Part shown: positions 32,244 through 45,000 of the stretch, in pieces | How positions within the stretch are numbered: position 1 is the stretch's first letter | How the letters are laid out: each line of letters opens with the position of its first letter | DNA from: Plasmodium coatneyi | Taxonomy: Eukaryota > Apicomplexa > Aconoidasida > Haemosporida > Plasmodiidae | Assembly: GCF_001680005.1 (NCBI RefSeq) | Contig: NC_033567.1 | Span: 3,596,001-3,660,000 of the forward strand | DNA length: 64,000 nucleotides | Direction: 5' to 3' | Position numbers and translations under genes: made by a program | Notes under the pieces: model-generated | The model's input: the letters and a program-made list of their open reading frames with translations, nothing else | Told to the model about the DNA's origin: nothing | The model's database searches: none

Positions 32244-33725
32244 TTATATATTATTCATGTCGTACTTCATTCTAAAGAGCTCAGTTCTGAATTCTATGAA
32301 TGCGCTGATAAGGGCGGATAGGGTGATTTGTTCGTTAGCCCCGGAGGAACACCTTTCCTCTATTTCGCCAAAATTTTTAAGCAACAAGCACACGGCAGAG
32401 TCCGGAAAATCATAATTTAGAATGGATTCATACAGGTTCACCATAATATCCTTTATGGAGTATCCCTTAATGCTCTGTAATTTGGTAACAAATTCATACG
32501 ATTCCTTCATGGTACATTTAGTGAAATACCCTAATATTTCTTTAACCTCTTCCGGTAAAGGTATGTCTAACGTAGACAAAATGACCTTCTGATCGATGGT
32601 CATATTTTTATGACTCAATGAAACGACTTGTAAACAATTTAAAATTCTTCTCATGTCTCCTCGTCCAACATGTATGAGACTGTCCAATCCATCTTTCGTG
32701 AGGTCCACGTTTTCCGATTTAGCAATATCTAAAGCTTTATTAACCATATATTCCTTCTTGAGAGGAGAAAATCTGAAGGAGGTGCACCTGGATTGAATTG
32801 CTGGGGTTATCTTATTTACATAATTACATAATAAGCAAAAGCGGACATTCTTAGCATAGTTTTCCATGATTCTTCTCATGGCATTTTGTGCTGGGTAGGT
32901 CATATGATCTGCTTCATCCAAGATGATTAATTTTAGCGTAGTCCTTTCGCACGTATTATAATGATTTTTCGATTCTGCAAATGTTTTTATTTGGTCTCGA
33001 ACTACACTTATTCCTCTATCATCGGATGCGTTCAATTCTAATACAAAGGAACTTCGTGCCTCACCATACAGTTCCTTGCACACAGCTAAAATGGTGGATG
33101 TCTTTCCTGTCCCTGGGGGTCCATGCAACAGCAAGTGGGGCAATTCTCCCCTTTCCACAAACTTTTGGATTGTGGATATGACTTGCTCGTGCGAAATTAT
33201 GTCGTTCAGCACGTTTGGCCTGTATTTTTCCACCTACGTGGGGGGGTACACGTAAATTGGGTGAAGATAAAAGGGACGATTGGTTCACTATACGCTGGTG
33301 TGTGCTCTCCCATGTAGGCGTGCACACTCATAGGAGTATCTGATGAGCATAATGCATTCATCGGACGGGTTCATATAATATACTAAACGTAATATGCTAC
33401 ACACGGGGAGATAGTCTACCCATTGGGTTTTTCTGTTCCCTCCTTTTAACGTAAAAATGAATTCATTTTTATCACTCTACGCCCGGCAATTACAAGGAAA
33501 CGACATACACACGACTACGTTCGCATCTGTTACGACCATTGTGCACAATTCGACGTTCAGTTTGTCACTGCGTCAAGAGAATAACCCAAGCGAGCATATG
33601 CACATGACACTTCTCAACGTCATTCCATTTATAGGTGACCACTTTTTCGCAACTCAATTTTTTTTTTTTTTTGTTCTTACCCATGGTGTGAGTTCTTCTA
33701 CCTTCTGAACTTGAACTTGCGCCAT
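32244..33725 (-). CDS. RFC3: Replication factor C small subunit (RFC3 type), two exons
   Basis: Exon 1, 33725-33681 (MAQVQVQKVEELTPW); GTAAGA donor; intron 447 bp; exon 2, 33233-32244; 344 residues. A long frame starting at GTG 33233 is the second exon, since VEKYRP is the classic RFC box II and normally follows PW. AAA+ clamp-loader features: VEKYRPNVLNDII, Walker A GPPGTGKT (about 53-60), NASDDRG (box V), Walker B ILDEADHMT (about 119-127), a sensor-1 region with CNYVNKI, and the SRC motif (IQSRCTSF) that supplies the arginine finger. The C-terminal helical collar follows. It loads PCNA as part of the RFC pentamer. The length equals that of P. falciparum RFC3 as I recall it. It is divergent from the spatacsin-like gene. 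Confidence 0.93.
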
Positions 33726-36015
33726 TTTAAAACACTGCGCTGCGATTGCTACTTTGGGAATCACCTTCGGGAATTTTTTCACATAACATTCATTTATGAT
33801 AATTCACTTAAGTGCCAAAATGAAAAGCTTCGTTTAAATTAATCTTTCCAAAAGCAGGGAAGCGTTCGAAAAAATTTGTGATAATTGGTGAGACTCTTTT
33901 TTCCGTTTTTAAATTATATTTGTCTTTTGAAAATGGAGAAAGGCTTTATTTTTATGCGATTATGCTTGGCTGTTCTTTTTTAGCAAAGTTTTTTTTTTTT
34001 TTTTTTTAAATCCTCAATTTAAGCAGGGGGAAATACACGCGCAATTCGTTTTTCCACTTTTCACATTTTATGGTTTACGTCAACCTCGTAATGGAATTTT
34101 TTCCGCCACAGAGAAGGAGGGCTTGAGGAAAAGGGCACGGTGATGATTTCATGTAAATGTAATCGCTTCGCATGTATTCATATGTGCACGCGCTAGTTTG
34201 CGCTTACGCGTAGATGTTAATGAGTGTATTCATTTTTTTTCGAGGAACCCCGTTTTATGTTCACCATGCTTTACTGAAAAAACATCGTCGTAAGGAGAAT
34301 TCCGTGTGCTCTTTTTTAGTCCCCGACCCTTGGGTAAAAAATATAACCTGGCTATTCTCTTTCATTCCCGTCTCTCGAAATATTTTTAGAAGAAAAAATG
34401 TGTATAATATACACCTCGTAAAAGCAAACAAAACTGAATATTTTTTTCGGAACATATCAAATTGGACTTCAATTTTTTTAGGATATTTAAAATTGGAAGG
34501 GGAAGAAAACGGAGTGTGTGCCGTTTATTTATGTAATCATTTAATGACAGTAATGAGTAGCACGCTTAGTACCATTCTTTGTAACTGTGATGTCATTTAA
34601 GTTGTAGTGTGATGGAAGAATACCTTTATGTCGTACTACCTTTCCGTGGAATACGAAGCTAAAATGGGTGACACTGCTAATTCAGGGCGCAATATTAAAA
34701 ATAGCCGCGCCTACAGGTATTTTTTCCCACTCATATTGTATGTAAATATTTTGTTCCCTACGCCATTTATTTTTCTCTCAAAAGGTGGTATAATTTAAAA
34801 GTGTGTCCTCGATTTAAGTGGTCTTACTGGAATCGGGCGAAGAAAATTATTTTTTTAAAATGACAGACATACTTTTTTTCTTTAATTTCGAGTGCTGCAA
34901 AAGGGGATTTGTAAAACTGGCGAATTAAATTTTTTTTGATCTGCGTTGCTGGAAAAGAGGATCCTCCATTAATGGGAAGAGTGCAAAATAAAGCAGACCA
35001 TCGCAAAATAGAACAGCGTAAAAAAAAAAATGTACGACAGAAAAGTGCCACCCGCATCAAATCATGCATAAGCAAAAGGACAAATCGCATAGTTCCATTC
35101 TACACACTTTGGAAAGCTTTATGCATGAAACGCTCTTCACAGTGTACAAAAAAAAAAAAAAAAATAGAGGAGGAAAAATCGATTTCCTGAAATGGTGTAC
35201 ATATAAAAGTTGCGTGCACATATATCCCCCAGCAGTCCACTTAGGGCTCCTCACCGTTGCCCCTTTTGAGGAATATATCGCACTTGCATGACTTAAAAAA
35301 TAAAATGTCCCAAAATAACAATGCCATAGTGCTGAAAAGGTCGTACACAGGCACGAGGTTGTATGCACCCCCGCCTTCCGAATGGGTTAATTGCTTGGCA
35401 AATTTTCACTCGCGAATAATTTAAAAAAGGCAAAAAAAAAAAAAAGGAAAGGATTTCATTTTGACCCATTTACCCAAGGTGCATGTACACACATGCGAGC
35501 ATTCCACAGAAAATAATCACCCTAATGAATTGTCGTAAATTTATGTGCCGTTCGTTTACTTTTTGGCAAGATTTATGCCATGTCGTCATGTGCACATGGG
35601 AACATATATATATGTAGCAAGCCTGAAGCATTTTTCCCCTTTGTTCCACAAAGCAGTCACGTGCGAATTTTCTGTCGGTTGTCCGCGCAAGCAATCGCGA
35701 GGAAACCCATTTCCCTGCCCCTACATAGGCATGTGTGTGTGCAAGGGTTCAGGGTTTTCCCCTATGTGCCACTGTACGCAGAGGATTATGAAAAAGTAAA
35801 GGGAGTTATCCAAAGGGATAAATGAGAACACCGCATGGGTGAAAAATATGTACATGTAAATTGGGCTATAAAAAGGGAAAATAGAATGGCACATGCGCTG
35901 ATGTTGCGTAAAGGAGAAAGAAGCATACACAGCATGTAGTTGTGCAAAGACGCTTCGATCTATTTAGAGTAGTCGCCCTCCTTAGGGGGAATGATCAACG
36001 CTCATCATTTTAACC
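33726..36015. other. Intergenic, divergent promoter region
   Basis: A 2.3-kb region between the RFC3 start (-) and the giant gene start (+). A/T runs lie near 33659-33672 and 33990-34007. It holds one plausible but unsupported 128-codon plus frame (34214-34600). Confidence 0.5.
34214..34600 (+). CDS. Possible small ORF, unknown
   Basis: A 128-codon ATG frame (MLMSVFIFFRGTPFY...) of mixed, non-repetitive composition with two Trp and several Cys, lying alone in a long divergent intergenic region. I recognise no motif, and there is no nearby splice pattern to support it. It could be a short gene or a chance frame. Confidence 0.2.
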   Translation: MLMSVFIFFRGTPFYVHHALLKKHRRKENSVCSFLVPDPWVKNITWLFSFIPVSRNIFRRKNVYNIHLVKANKTEYFFRNISNWTSIFLGYLKLEGEENGVCAVYLCNHLMTVMSSTLSTILCNCDVI

Positions 36016-39000
36016 ATGGATAACCTGGTTTGTTTAAAGTTATTAAAATCCAGAAAACGGTGGAACCGAAATGAGATACACAGTATTCTGCCCAACGAAT
36101 GTAACGACATAGTAGCTCTGCTTTTCTTCAAAGGGAAAAGTAACTCTGAAGATAAAGGCCTTAATTTGTGCTTCAATTTTTTCAACAGTCGTAATAGTGC
36201 CCATTATTTCCTAAACAGTGATACGCTAAACTGCTTCTGGATATATTGCGACAAGGACACTTTTACGAAAGGGAAAAGTGTGCAACATCAAATTCCCGTT
36301 CTGGTTAAATTGGAAAAAAAATGAAAAAAAAAAAAAAAAAAAAATGAAAAACAAAAAATGATTCATAACAAATTGTGGCCTTTTTTCTATTCACCATTTT
36401 CCTTCTGAAATCCCCCTTCTTAGATATCGCAACAATCTGCCGTCTTGAATTTCTACAATTTTGCACATGTCAATAAAATAAATGCTCACCTTGAAAATCG
36501 AGAAATAACGTAAAATGAGAGAACCACACGCTTTCCTATTTGCTACTAAAGAAATGTGCATTTATATTTCCAATGGGTGACGAGCGCTCCACTTAGGTGC
36601 ACCTTCTCTCCGTTCTTACAATGTAGACGCCCATGATTTGTTCACTTCCCTCTTTTCAGAATTCAAGGTAACTCTCTTCAGCTCGATATTTATAAAAAGA
36701 CACACACGCATGGAAAGACAAGTGAAAGGAATAAGCTGTACAATTTTTATATTTCCTATGATAGGCTCTTTCGCTTTGTCGTTTCTTTGAATGTAAGAAT
36801 GGAGCACGTGCACCTCAGAATCGATTCCAATGGGATGGGTGCACTCCTTCTGTAATGCATGCAAAGTTCCTTTTTTTAACTCCCACTCGTTGCAGTGTTG
36901 CCCCCTTACAATCATATCACATGTGTAATATCGCCTTCCCGCTGCGCAGAAAAAACTCTCCTTTCTGAATTCGTTCAATGAAAAATTTGTGAAAATAATT
37001 CCAAAGGGGGAAAGGTAAGGCTTGATGATGACGCGCAGCAAAAATTTTCACACACGTTACCCTGTTACGGTTGAACAAAAAGAATCAGACACATGCATGT
37101 ATGAAGTTGTAATCTGTGTATACCCCCTTTTTTTATTATTCTTCTTGCAGCTCCTTCTTCATCGTGCTGAACGACATCGTCTGCATTAAGCTGATAGCGA
37201 AAGGACTAAGGTGAAATGGCTAAGAGTGTTGTCTACCTAGTGTATATATATGTGGAGATAAATAAATGCTCATAGACATGCGCATGAAAGTGCTCTTCCC
37301 GCTGTCATGTGCTCCGTAGGATCATCCGTTTGACTTAATTTTATGGTGTGTATGTATGCCCCTTTCTGCTCGGTTCAATTTCCCCATCCCATTTCGCAGC
37401 TTAAAAGTGACAAAAGTATCAAGCTTCCAAAACATTCTGACGAATGTGCGTGATTATATTTACTTCCAGAAGTGTATTTGTAGGTAGGGACAAGGAAAAG
37501 TAGCCACACCATTTTGTAGGAAAACATGTTCCATAGTTCCATTTCTTTTTCTTCTTTTTTAACTTTACGTAGAAATGGCCAGCTATTCATTTTAACTCTC
37601 ACGGCTCAGCAATTTTTGCTCATCTTCAATGGGGGGGAAACGGCCCACTTGGCAATCAATATAAATAAGCACTGTAATGTTTTATCCAGAGGCTCTTTTT
37701 TTTTTTAACTCAGCGGAGTTGCTAGAATGTTAATGATCGGATGAGAGAGGTGTACGTACCGCTTGAGTTATATTATAAATTTTATTTTTCCTTTTTTTTT
37801 TTTCCGCACAGTGAGAACCTTTTTCACCGATTTTGAAGTTAGCCATGATCTGTCGCACGTGTTGTTGGTTGACTTGCGCAACCAGCTTTGGTCCTTTGAT
37901 TTAGAAATGTAACTGTGCCCCTTTGGCGAAAAAGAAAATAAAATAAAGGAAAACGTAACAGATCAGTGTAATAAAGGAATGTGCCGTTAATACGTAGCAC
38001 ACATGCTAATGCTTCCGCATCACCTTTGTAGACAATGTCCACCACCCTTCCTCGTGCAGGTACTATCGTCTTAATTTACGGAGTGGAAAAAATGAAAGCA
38101 TCCTTACGAAGAAGAAAAAAATAAAAAACGTTCAAATTTATTCGTTACACGGAAAGGAGGAGCCATTCAGGTATGTAGAAATTTGCCAAAACGGGGATGA
38201 CGTGAAGGAGTTCATCCATTTTGAGCGAGGTAAAGCAAAGGTAAAGTTCAACTTTGAATCGTATTTTCCAGACTCCTTCAAATTGAGACAGAAGTGGATT
38301 TACGTAAGTGCAACCAGCAGGCGAGAAATAGATAACAATGCTATTAGCATATGGAATTACAAAATTTTGGAGAACTCCAAATATGCGTACATAATTGGCG
38401 AAATTAAAAATCGGTTTGGAGAAAAATGGAACTTCTACCAATCTGTCAACCTAGTGGAATCATCTGAGGAGAAGGGGAAGAACAACAATCGGGAAAGTTA
38501 CACCAGAATGTTATATTTCTACGAATCGGAGAAAAGACCCACCTATAATATGAATTTTTTGAATCATTTTAGTGAATATGATGAATGCTCCCATGAGGAC
38601 GTAGGGAGCAATGTTGCAAACGTCTGGGGATATGAACGTTTGGAAATTAATAGCGAAGAGTCCATAGGATCTTATGACATAAAAATGGATTACAATCTTG
38701 AGAAGAAGTATGGTATTTATCAGGATAGGGAAATGCATCGAAACGTTGCTAGTTGGAACGGTGGGGGTGTCAACAGAGAGGGAGAGATATACGCGGTGAG
38801 TGCTAATATGGATATCCTTAAAAATGGGAAACCCACCGATCGCTATACCTACGATGAGGACCCACACAGGTGCGACCAAAAAAGGGGGGACTATTCCGAT
38901 GGAGAGTTGCACATCCCTAGTAACGCTTCCACTACGCACAAAGCAGGGGGTCCCAATTTAGAACAATCCATAAAAAGACTTAATCAGGTACTCCCAAAAT

Positions 39001-42000
39001 ATTTACAACACATCCATGTGTACGATCACTTCACTGATGTAAAAAATTTATTCCTCATTAAGCAGTTTCAAAAGTGCAATAATAAATGTGGAGATAATTT
39101 GCAGAAGGGGAAAAGTAAAAATTCCCTGTATGGTAGAAAAGTGAGCAGAGTAAAGTTACACTCATGTAGGAAATACTTCTTTGTTGAATATTTACACAAC
39201 CCAATGGAGGAAGGGGAAGGTGGAAAAGCTGAGCGATACCTAATTGTTCTTAAACGGGAGGGTAGCAAGATTGAGTTTCTCTCTACACTGAAGAATTACA
39301 ACTATTTCTACCTGAACAACAAATGGCATGCTCTGATCCACGTTGATGATGTGCTATGCAAAGTGCTATTCAAAAATTACATGCACGCTCTGTTCAGCAT
39401 TACTGCATACAACCAAAGCGAACAGATAGAAGGAATTCTAAAAATGAATAATATGAAAAGGCATTACCACTACTTTGTCCTGTTATACAACGGGTTCTTA
39501 AATAAAGACATGATTTTAATTAGAAAAACGTTGAGAATACTTTCCTTCAAAGAAACGGTACTCCTCTGCAGAATGCTATTTCACTACATTTGGAGTAACT
39601 TCAATATGGAAATAATTTATTTTTACTTCTTTGATTATTTTGCCTTCCTAAATCATGTGTGGAAGAAGAAATACAAACGGAAGATGAGCAGTTTTATGAG
39701 CATTATAAAGCGAAAGAGGGAGTGCATACAGATATACATGGCAGTGTCTTTGGGAAAAATCTCCGACATAGTGGACGTGATTGGAAAGAAGTACCTCTGC
39801 TTTCAGGAGAGCAACGAATTTGAAAAATCGAAGATGCAAAACGGGTTTGGGGAAAACGCTAAGGGAATACAAAATGGGGATATCTGTGCCCTACATAATA
39901 ATAATAATAAGAAGAAGAAGAAAAAAACTATCAAAATGAATATTACACTTTCGGAAGATAGACAGACGCAAAGGGGCAATTTAAAGGAGTGCTCCGAAAT
40001 TATAAGCAAGCAAAATGGAGCCTCCCTCATTCCTCGGAGCAGTTCTCCAAAAGGTGGAACCTTCGCAGATGGGCATTCAGCTCACCCCACGTCGAAGAAA
40101 GAAACGCAGGGGAAAGCAGAACTGGTAGGAGATCCACCTAAAGACAACCCATGTAATAACTCGACCGAATTGAAGAAGAGTCCCACACAAGAGGGAAAGA
40201 AACCATCCAGGTGCACAAACCTCAACTCCGATATACCGCCTTACGGGAAAAGAACCAAACCTATCACAGATGACAACAGCATCGACAACAGGATAAACAT
40301 CCACAGCAACGACAACAGCAACTATATAAAAATATTTCTCATATACTACTTCGAAAAATTATGCTTTCGCGATAACCACAATTTATTTTTGTATAAAAAG
40401 TACAGCATCGAAATGTGCTCCCTGACTTTACACTTTATCATCTCATTTATAGACCACTTTGTAAAGAAAAAACGATTCAGGGGGAACAACTCCAGAAAAA
40501 AGAACAATGCAATTTTTCTTGAACTTAATAAATATATATACTTTGTTAAACTTCTGATGAATGTACTTCTAAGAAATTATGAAAGGAGAGTAGAACAGAC
40601 CAGTAGAATAAATGTGAGCCGGGGAAATGTCTGGGCAGATATGAAATCTTTTCAAATTTCCAATGGCAAATTGCACGAACCCAATTTTTTGACCTCCGCC
40701 TACCTTAATGTATACAGTATGTACGATTCGATAGCGCAAATATTGTACGTAAAAAAATCTGCCTCCGATAAGATAGGTAAGCTCCTTCAGGGAGATAGCA
40801 CTCTGGAGAATGTTAACAGTAGAGGTGAACCAAACGGCCACACGAATGGGACGGCAGAGGGTGAGGCTGCTCCTAAGCTGAATAGTAAAGGTGATCAAAA
40901 AAGTAGCAAGTGGAATGGTGGAGAGTTGCTACCCCCTGACGAGTCGTTTCGCACCTCTAATGGGGGAACTTCCCAAATGGTTGCTAAATCAAGCACAATG
41001 GATAAAAGCGTAAAAAGGAGTGACCTCCCTAATTATGACGGTTCTAAGCTAATTATAAGGGAAAGCAATGTTGGTGTTCGCGAAACTCCTCAGGGGGAGT
41101 ACATCGCATCAAATCATAAAATGGACAATTCCAAAAACATTAGGAATCTCGTTTTTTACCTGTGCTACTGCTTTATCGTCACTACGAAGAGGAAAAAGAA
41201 GGCGCTTCCATACTTTTATATGAAAGACGTCCTATACAGAGAGGTCACTAGGTCGAATAAATTACTTTGTTCAGAGCGCCCCTTCGATAGCGTCATTTAC
41301 GACATACTCAATAGCAACGATTTGAGTACAGTTATTTATTACATTTACATGAAGAAGTATGAATTCTTCTTAAATTTCTTGCTCCTATATTTTAACTACA
41401 ACTTGCTGCAGAATTTTTTGCAAGGCAGTCGAGACGACTTCGTGAGGAACTTCGCCTATGGTATTGCTCTGGGGGGTGCGAACAGGGGGGAGAAGAAGCC
41501 TACCAGGGATATGGCGACTAAGCAGACAACTAAGCAGACAACGAAGCAGACAACGAAGGTGAAGGTAAAGATAAGGGTAAAGACAAACGAACAGACTAAG
41601 GAGCGAAAGGGAGGATATAACCCACTTTTCAATAGATTGCTAAGCGCTATTATAAACGACTCTGGAATTACAATTAACAGGGGAGAGACGCACAACTGTA
41701 GCACCGTTATTGATTATTTGTGCAAATACCAGGGGGGTAACACTTCACTAACTGGCAAGGAAAATGAAAGACTGATTATTCACAAAAGTGGGGTTGCTTC
41801 GGGGGAAACTGCTACCTTGCGGAACTCCACCAATGGGATAGCGAACGGGGGGTGCAATCCGAATGGACAAATTGGCAGCACAGATAAATGTTCAGGTAAG
41901 GAAAACGATAAAAAAGATCTTGTGCAAAGGGGTAAAATGACCTCCACCTGCAACCGCATCATTGAAGAATTTCCGATGCGCTCCCCTCATAAAATGCAAT

Positions 42001-45000
42001 TCGAACAAAGGAAGCACACATTGAAGAACAACATATTGAAGATATACCAAATGTACGACACTCTAAATGATAGCTTCAGAAAATTGGAAAACGAAATTCA
42101 AGTGAAAAATATAAACACATTTTTGCATTTCCACAATGATATAAAAAGAATTTTAAAGAAGAATCTAGTAAGTGTAATTATGGAGGTATACAAATTAGTG
42201 ATGGAAGATAAAGTGGAATGTAATTCACATTTTAAGGGGAATGTAATGAACCACTTGGTGAGTAATGTGAAAATCCCATTCTGCTTTATCCATTTGGATC
42301 CCCACAAAATGGTGATAAATTACTATGGAACTATTATATATAGACTGCTGTGCAACAATATAGACACCTACCTGAACGTGTGTGTACGCATATTAAAAGT
42401 ACTATGTGTAGATGTGTTGAAATTTTTAAAAAATATTGCCTTAAATACTTTGAAGAAATATATAAGAAATAAATTGCTGCTATTTTTGCGTAAGAATGGC
42501 TGCACATTTACTGTAGCGGATAAAAGGGCCATCAAATTTGTAGCTATTCTGGAACTCTTTTATAGAAATAGTTCATACGTAGCTGAGCATAACCATGCAT
42601 ACACAGATTATATGTTGAACAGAAATGTTTTTAATCTTTATCACAGTGCAGCCTTTTTAGATGCACTGAAGGAGAAGCTGCAGCATAGTGGCCACAACTA
42701 CGTTCATGACAGAATATACAAAGAGAAAAACCCCTTGAGGGTTCTTGCCCTCCTTAACATGTTCGATGCGTCTAACATGGGAAAGACTCAGTTTGTCAAC
42801 CATTTTAACCACGCCACACAGCTTTATGTACCGTTCGTTATTCAGAATTTTTTCAACACGTACTACGTGCAGAGTGGGAGGAAAAAAAGGGAAAAAATAA
42901 AGGACAAAAAAAGATGCAACAAAAGAGACAACAAAAGGGAAAGAAACAAGACGCACTCGCAACGTGCAAAAATCATAATAAGCCATTTTTCATTAAACTG
43001 GATAAATACCAAACGGAGGGACACGAGGAAATGTCACCTAGTGCGGATGAAAAGGGGTTACTTGATCAAAATCGGGCACAATGCGAGAATGAACAACAAA
43101 TTGCGTCACACACGAAGGGAGGAAGTGTCTATACTTCGGAATAGTAAAAGGGGACCACCCATTTGGGGAAGAAAAAAAAAATTAAATATGCACACAAGTG
43201 AGTATATCAAAATATGTGAACCGCGTCATGCAACAGATTTGTTCTTCGAAAATTTGGAAAGAGTACCCCTCGGAAGGAGCAAACAGATGATTGATATTAT
43301 GTCCCATTTGGGAGGAACAAATAGGAATTATATCACCCCAGGGTGGGGGTTTCCCTCTAGTTGGCAGAATGAGAAAGGCACAAAAATTGTAGCAAATGAA
43401 GAAGTACCATTTAACTCTACAATGGTGAATGTTGCCAAAAGTCAACCCGAGAAGGACCCCAATTGGGAAAAGAAAAACTCTAGCAAAATTTCCAGTTGCT
43501 ATTACACAAGCAGAAAAGGGAATAACAACATTGTGACTTTCAACATGGCAAAAAATTGGATGAAATTGAAAGGGGCGGAAGTAGACGACTTAACAATTAT
43601 CAGTTACAGAAACTTTAGCAGCAATATAATTAGCGAAAGGAGTAATATGCTCGTGAAGGGAAAAGACTCGTTAAGGAGTTGTCAAAAAAAAGAAAAAGGA
43701 TACTACTTCAATTTTGACAACTACGACAACGAATGTTACTGCTTCTGTTGTGTTAGTACACACGTAAAAAGAGGAGAAGATAAATGTAAAAAAGAAGATA
43801 AGCAAATCATTCAGGCTGATTATAACTATAGCAATGTCGACTCGATTGATGATTTTGTAGTGCACAATAATCAGACCATCGAGACCATCTCAGAAATTGC
43901 CCACAAAGATAGAATTGCTACTAATGAGAGATATATGAAGAGCGCTTACGTAAATGATACTTTTGTAATTGAGCAGAGGGGGAAGGTAACCCCCGAGGAC
44001 ATGTTCATGCGAAGAAACAAATCGGGGGAGAAACTCCCTCACGCACGTGTGGAACGCGAAAAGGAGGGTAAAAAATCACCCTGTATATTAGCACAATTTG
44101 AAAAAAGTGACAAAGGGAAACACCCCACTGGAAAACGTTATTACCAACTAACCCCATGTCATTTCCGTAGCAGTGGTTCCTACCTGTGCTGCTCCATAGA
44201 CATGTTAAAAACTGTAAACAAAAACATCATGATTAGGATTATTCTACAAAATAGGGGCATGAACTTTCTATACTTCCTTATGAAATATTTTGCCAAGAAG
44301 AGGATCCAAAAATGGTTTCGACAACGTGGGACTTACCCTCCCCAGGGGGATCTTCCCAGTGTAAGAGGCGAAACAGGGGGAAACATCCACCATGTGAAGC
44401 GCTCCAAAAGGGGAAGAACTTTGTTATCGTTTTTATCTCTACAGAGGGAAACATTCACCGATAATCGGGTTGTCCTTAAAAATGAAAATGTCAAACTGGA
44501 AACGGATAAGGAAGGGCACGTCCTAGGCGAGAAGCACCTTCTGGAAGACAACCCCATTTACAAACGCGTACTTTTAAAAAACAAACGTGGGGAAAAAAAC
44601 AAAATACATGCAAAAAATTTATTCTATGAATTAATCAAACTTATCAACATAAAGTCGTACAATTCTTGTTTTTTCTTGCACATCTTGGAGCACTACGCAG
44701 ATAACAGCGACTTGTCTGGGCTGTTCACCCTTCTGCAAACGTTAAAACATTTTAGCGATAATTTTTTCCAAACGGTTCACAAGTCGGCTGAGTTTAACTT
44801 TTACGAAAGGCTTAAAATTGGGAAGAAAATTCATCGGGTGGGAAGCAAACGGGGTGAAGGGCGAACACATCACTTGGGGGTACAGTCCAAATTTCTGGAA
44901 GGGCACCAAAGGAGGAATGGTAACCACCTGGATGAATATGAAAAAAGTTTTTTAAAAATAATAAGTTACATTCAAAATGAGTTCCGGAATGAGTGCACAC

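Noticed and set aside
32244..33233. Treating the RFC frame from GTG 33233 as a complete gene
   Set aside because: An AG acceptor sits exactly before it and an in-phase first exon (33725-33681) supplies the normal N-terminus.
36616..37041. 141-codon minus frame
   Set aside because: Antisense to phase-consistent exons 3 and 4 of the giant plus-strand gene, which explain the sequence better.
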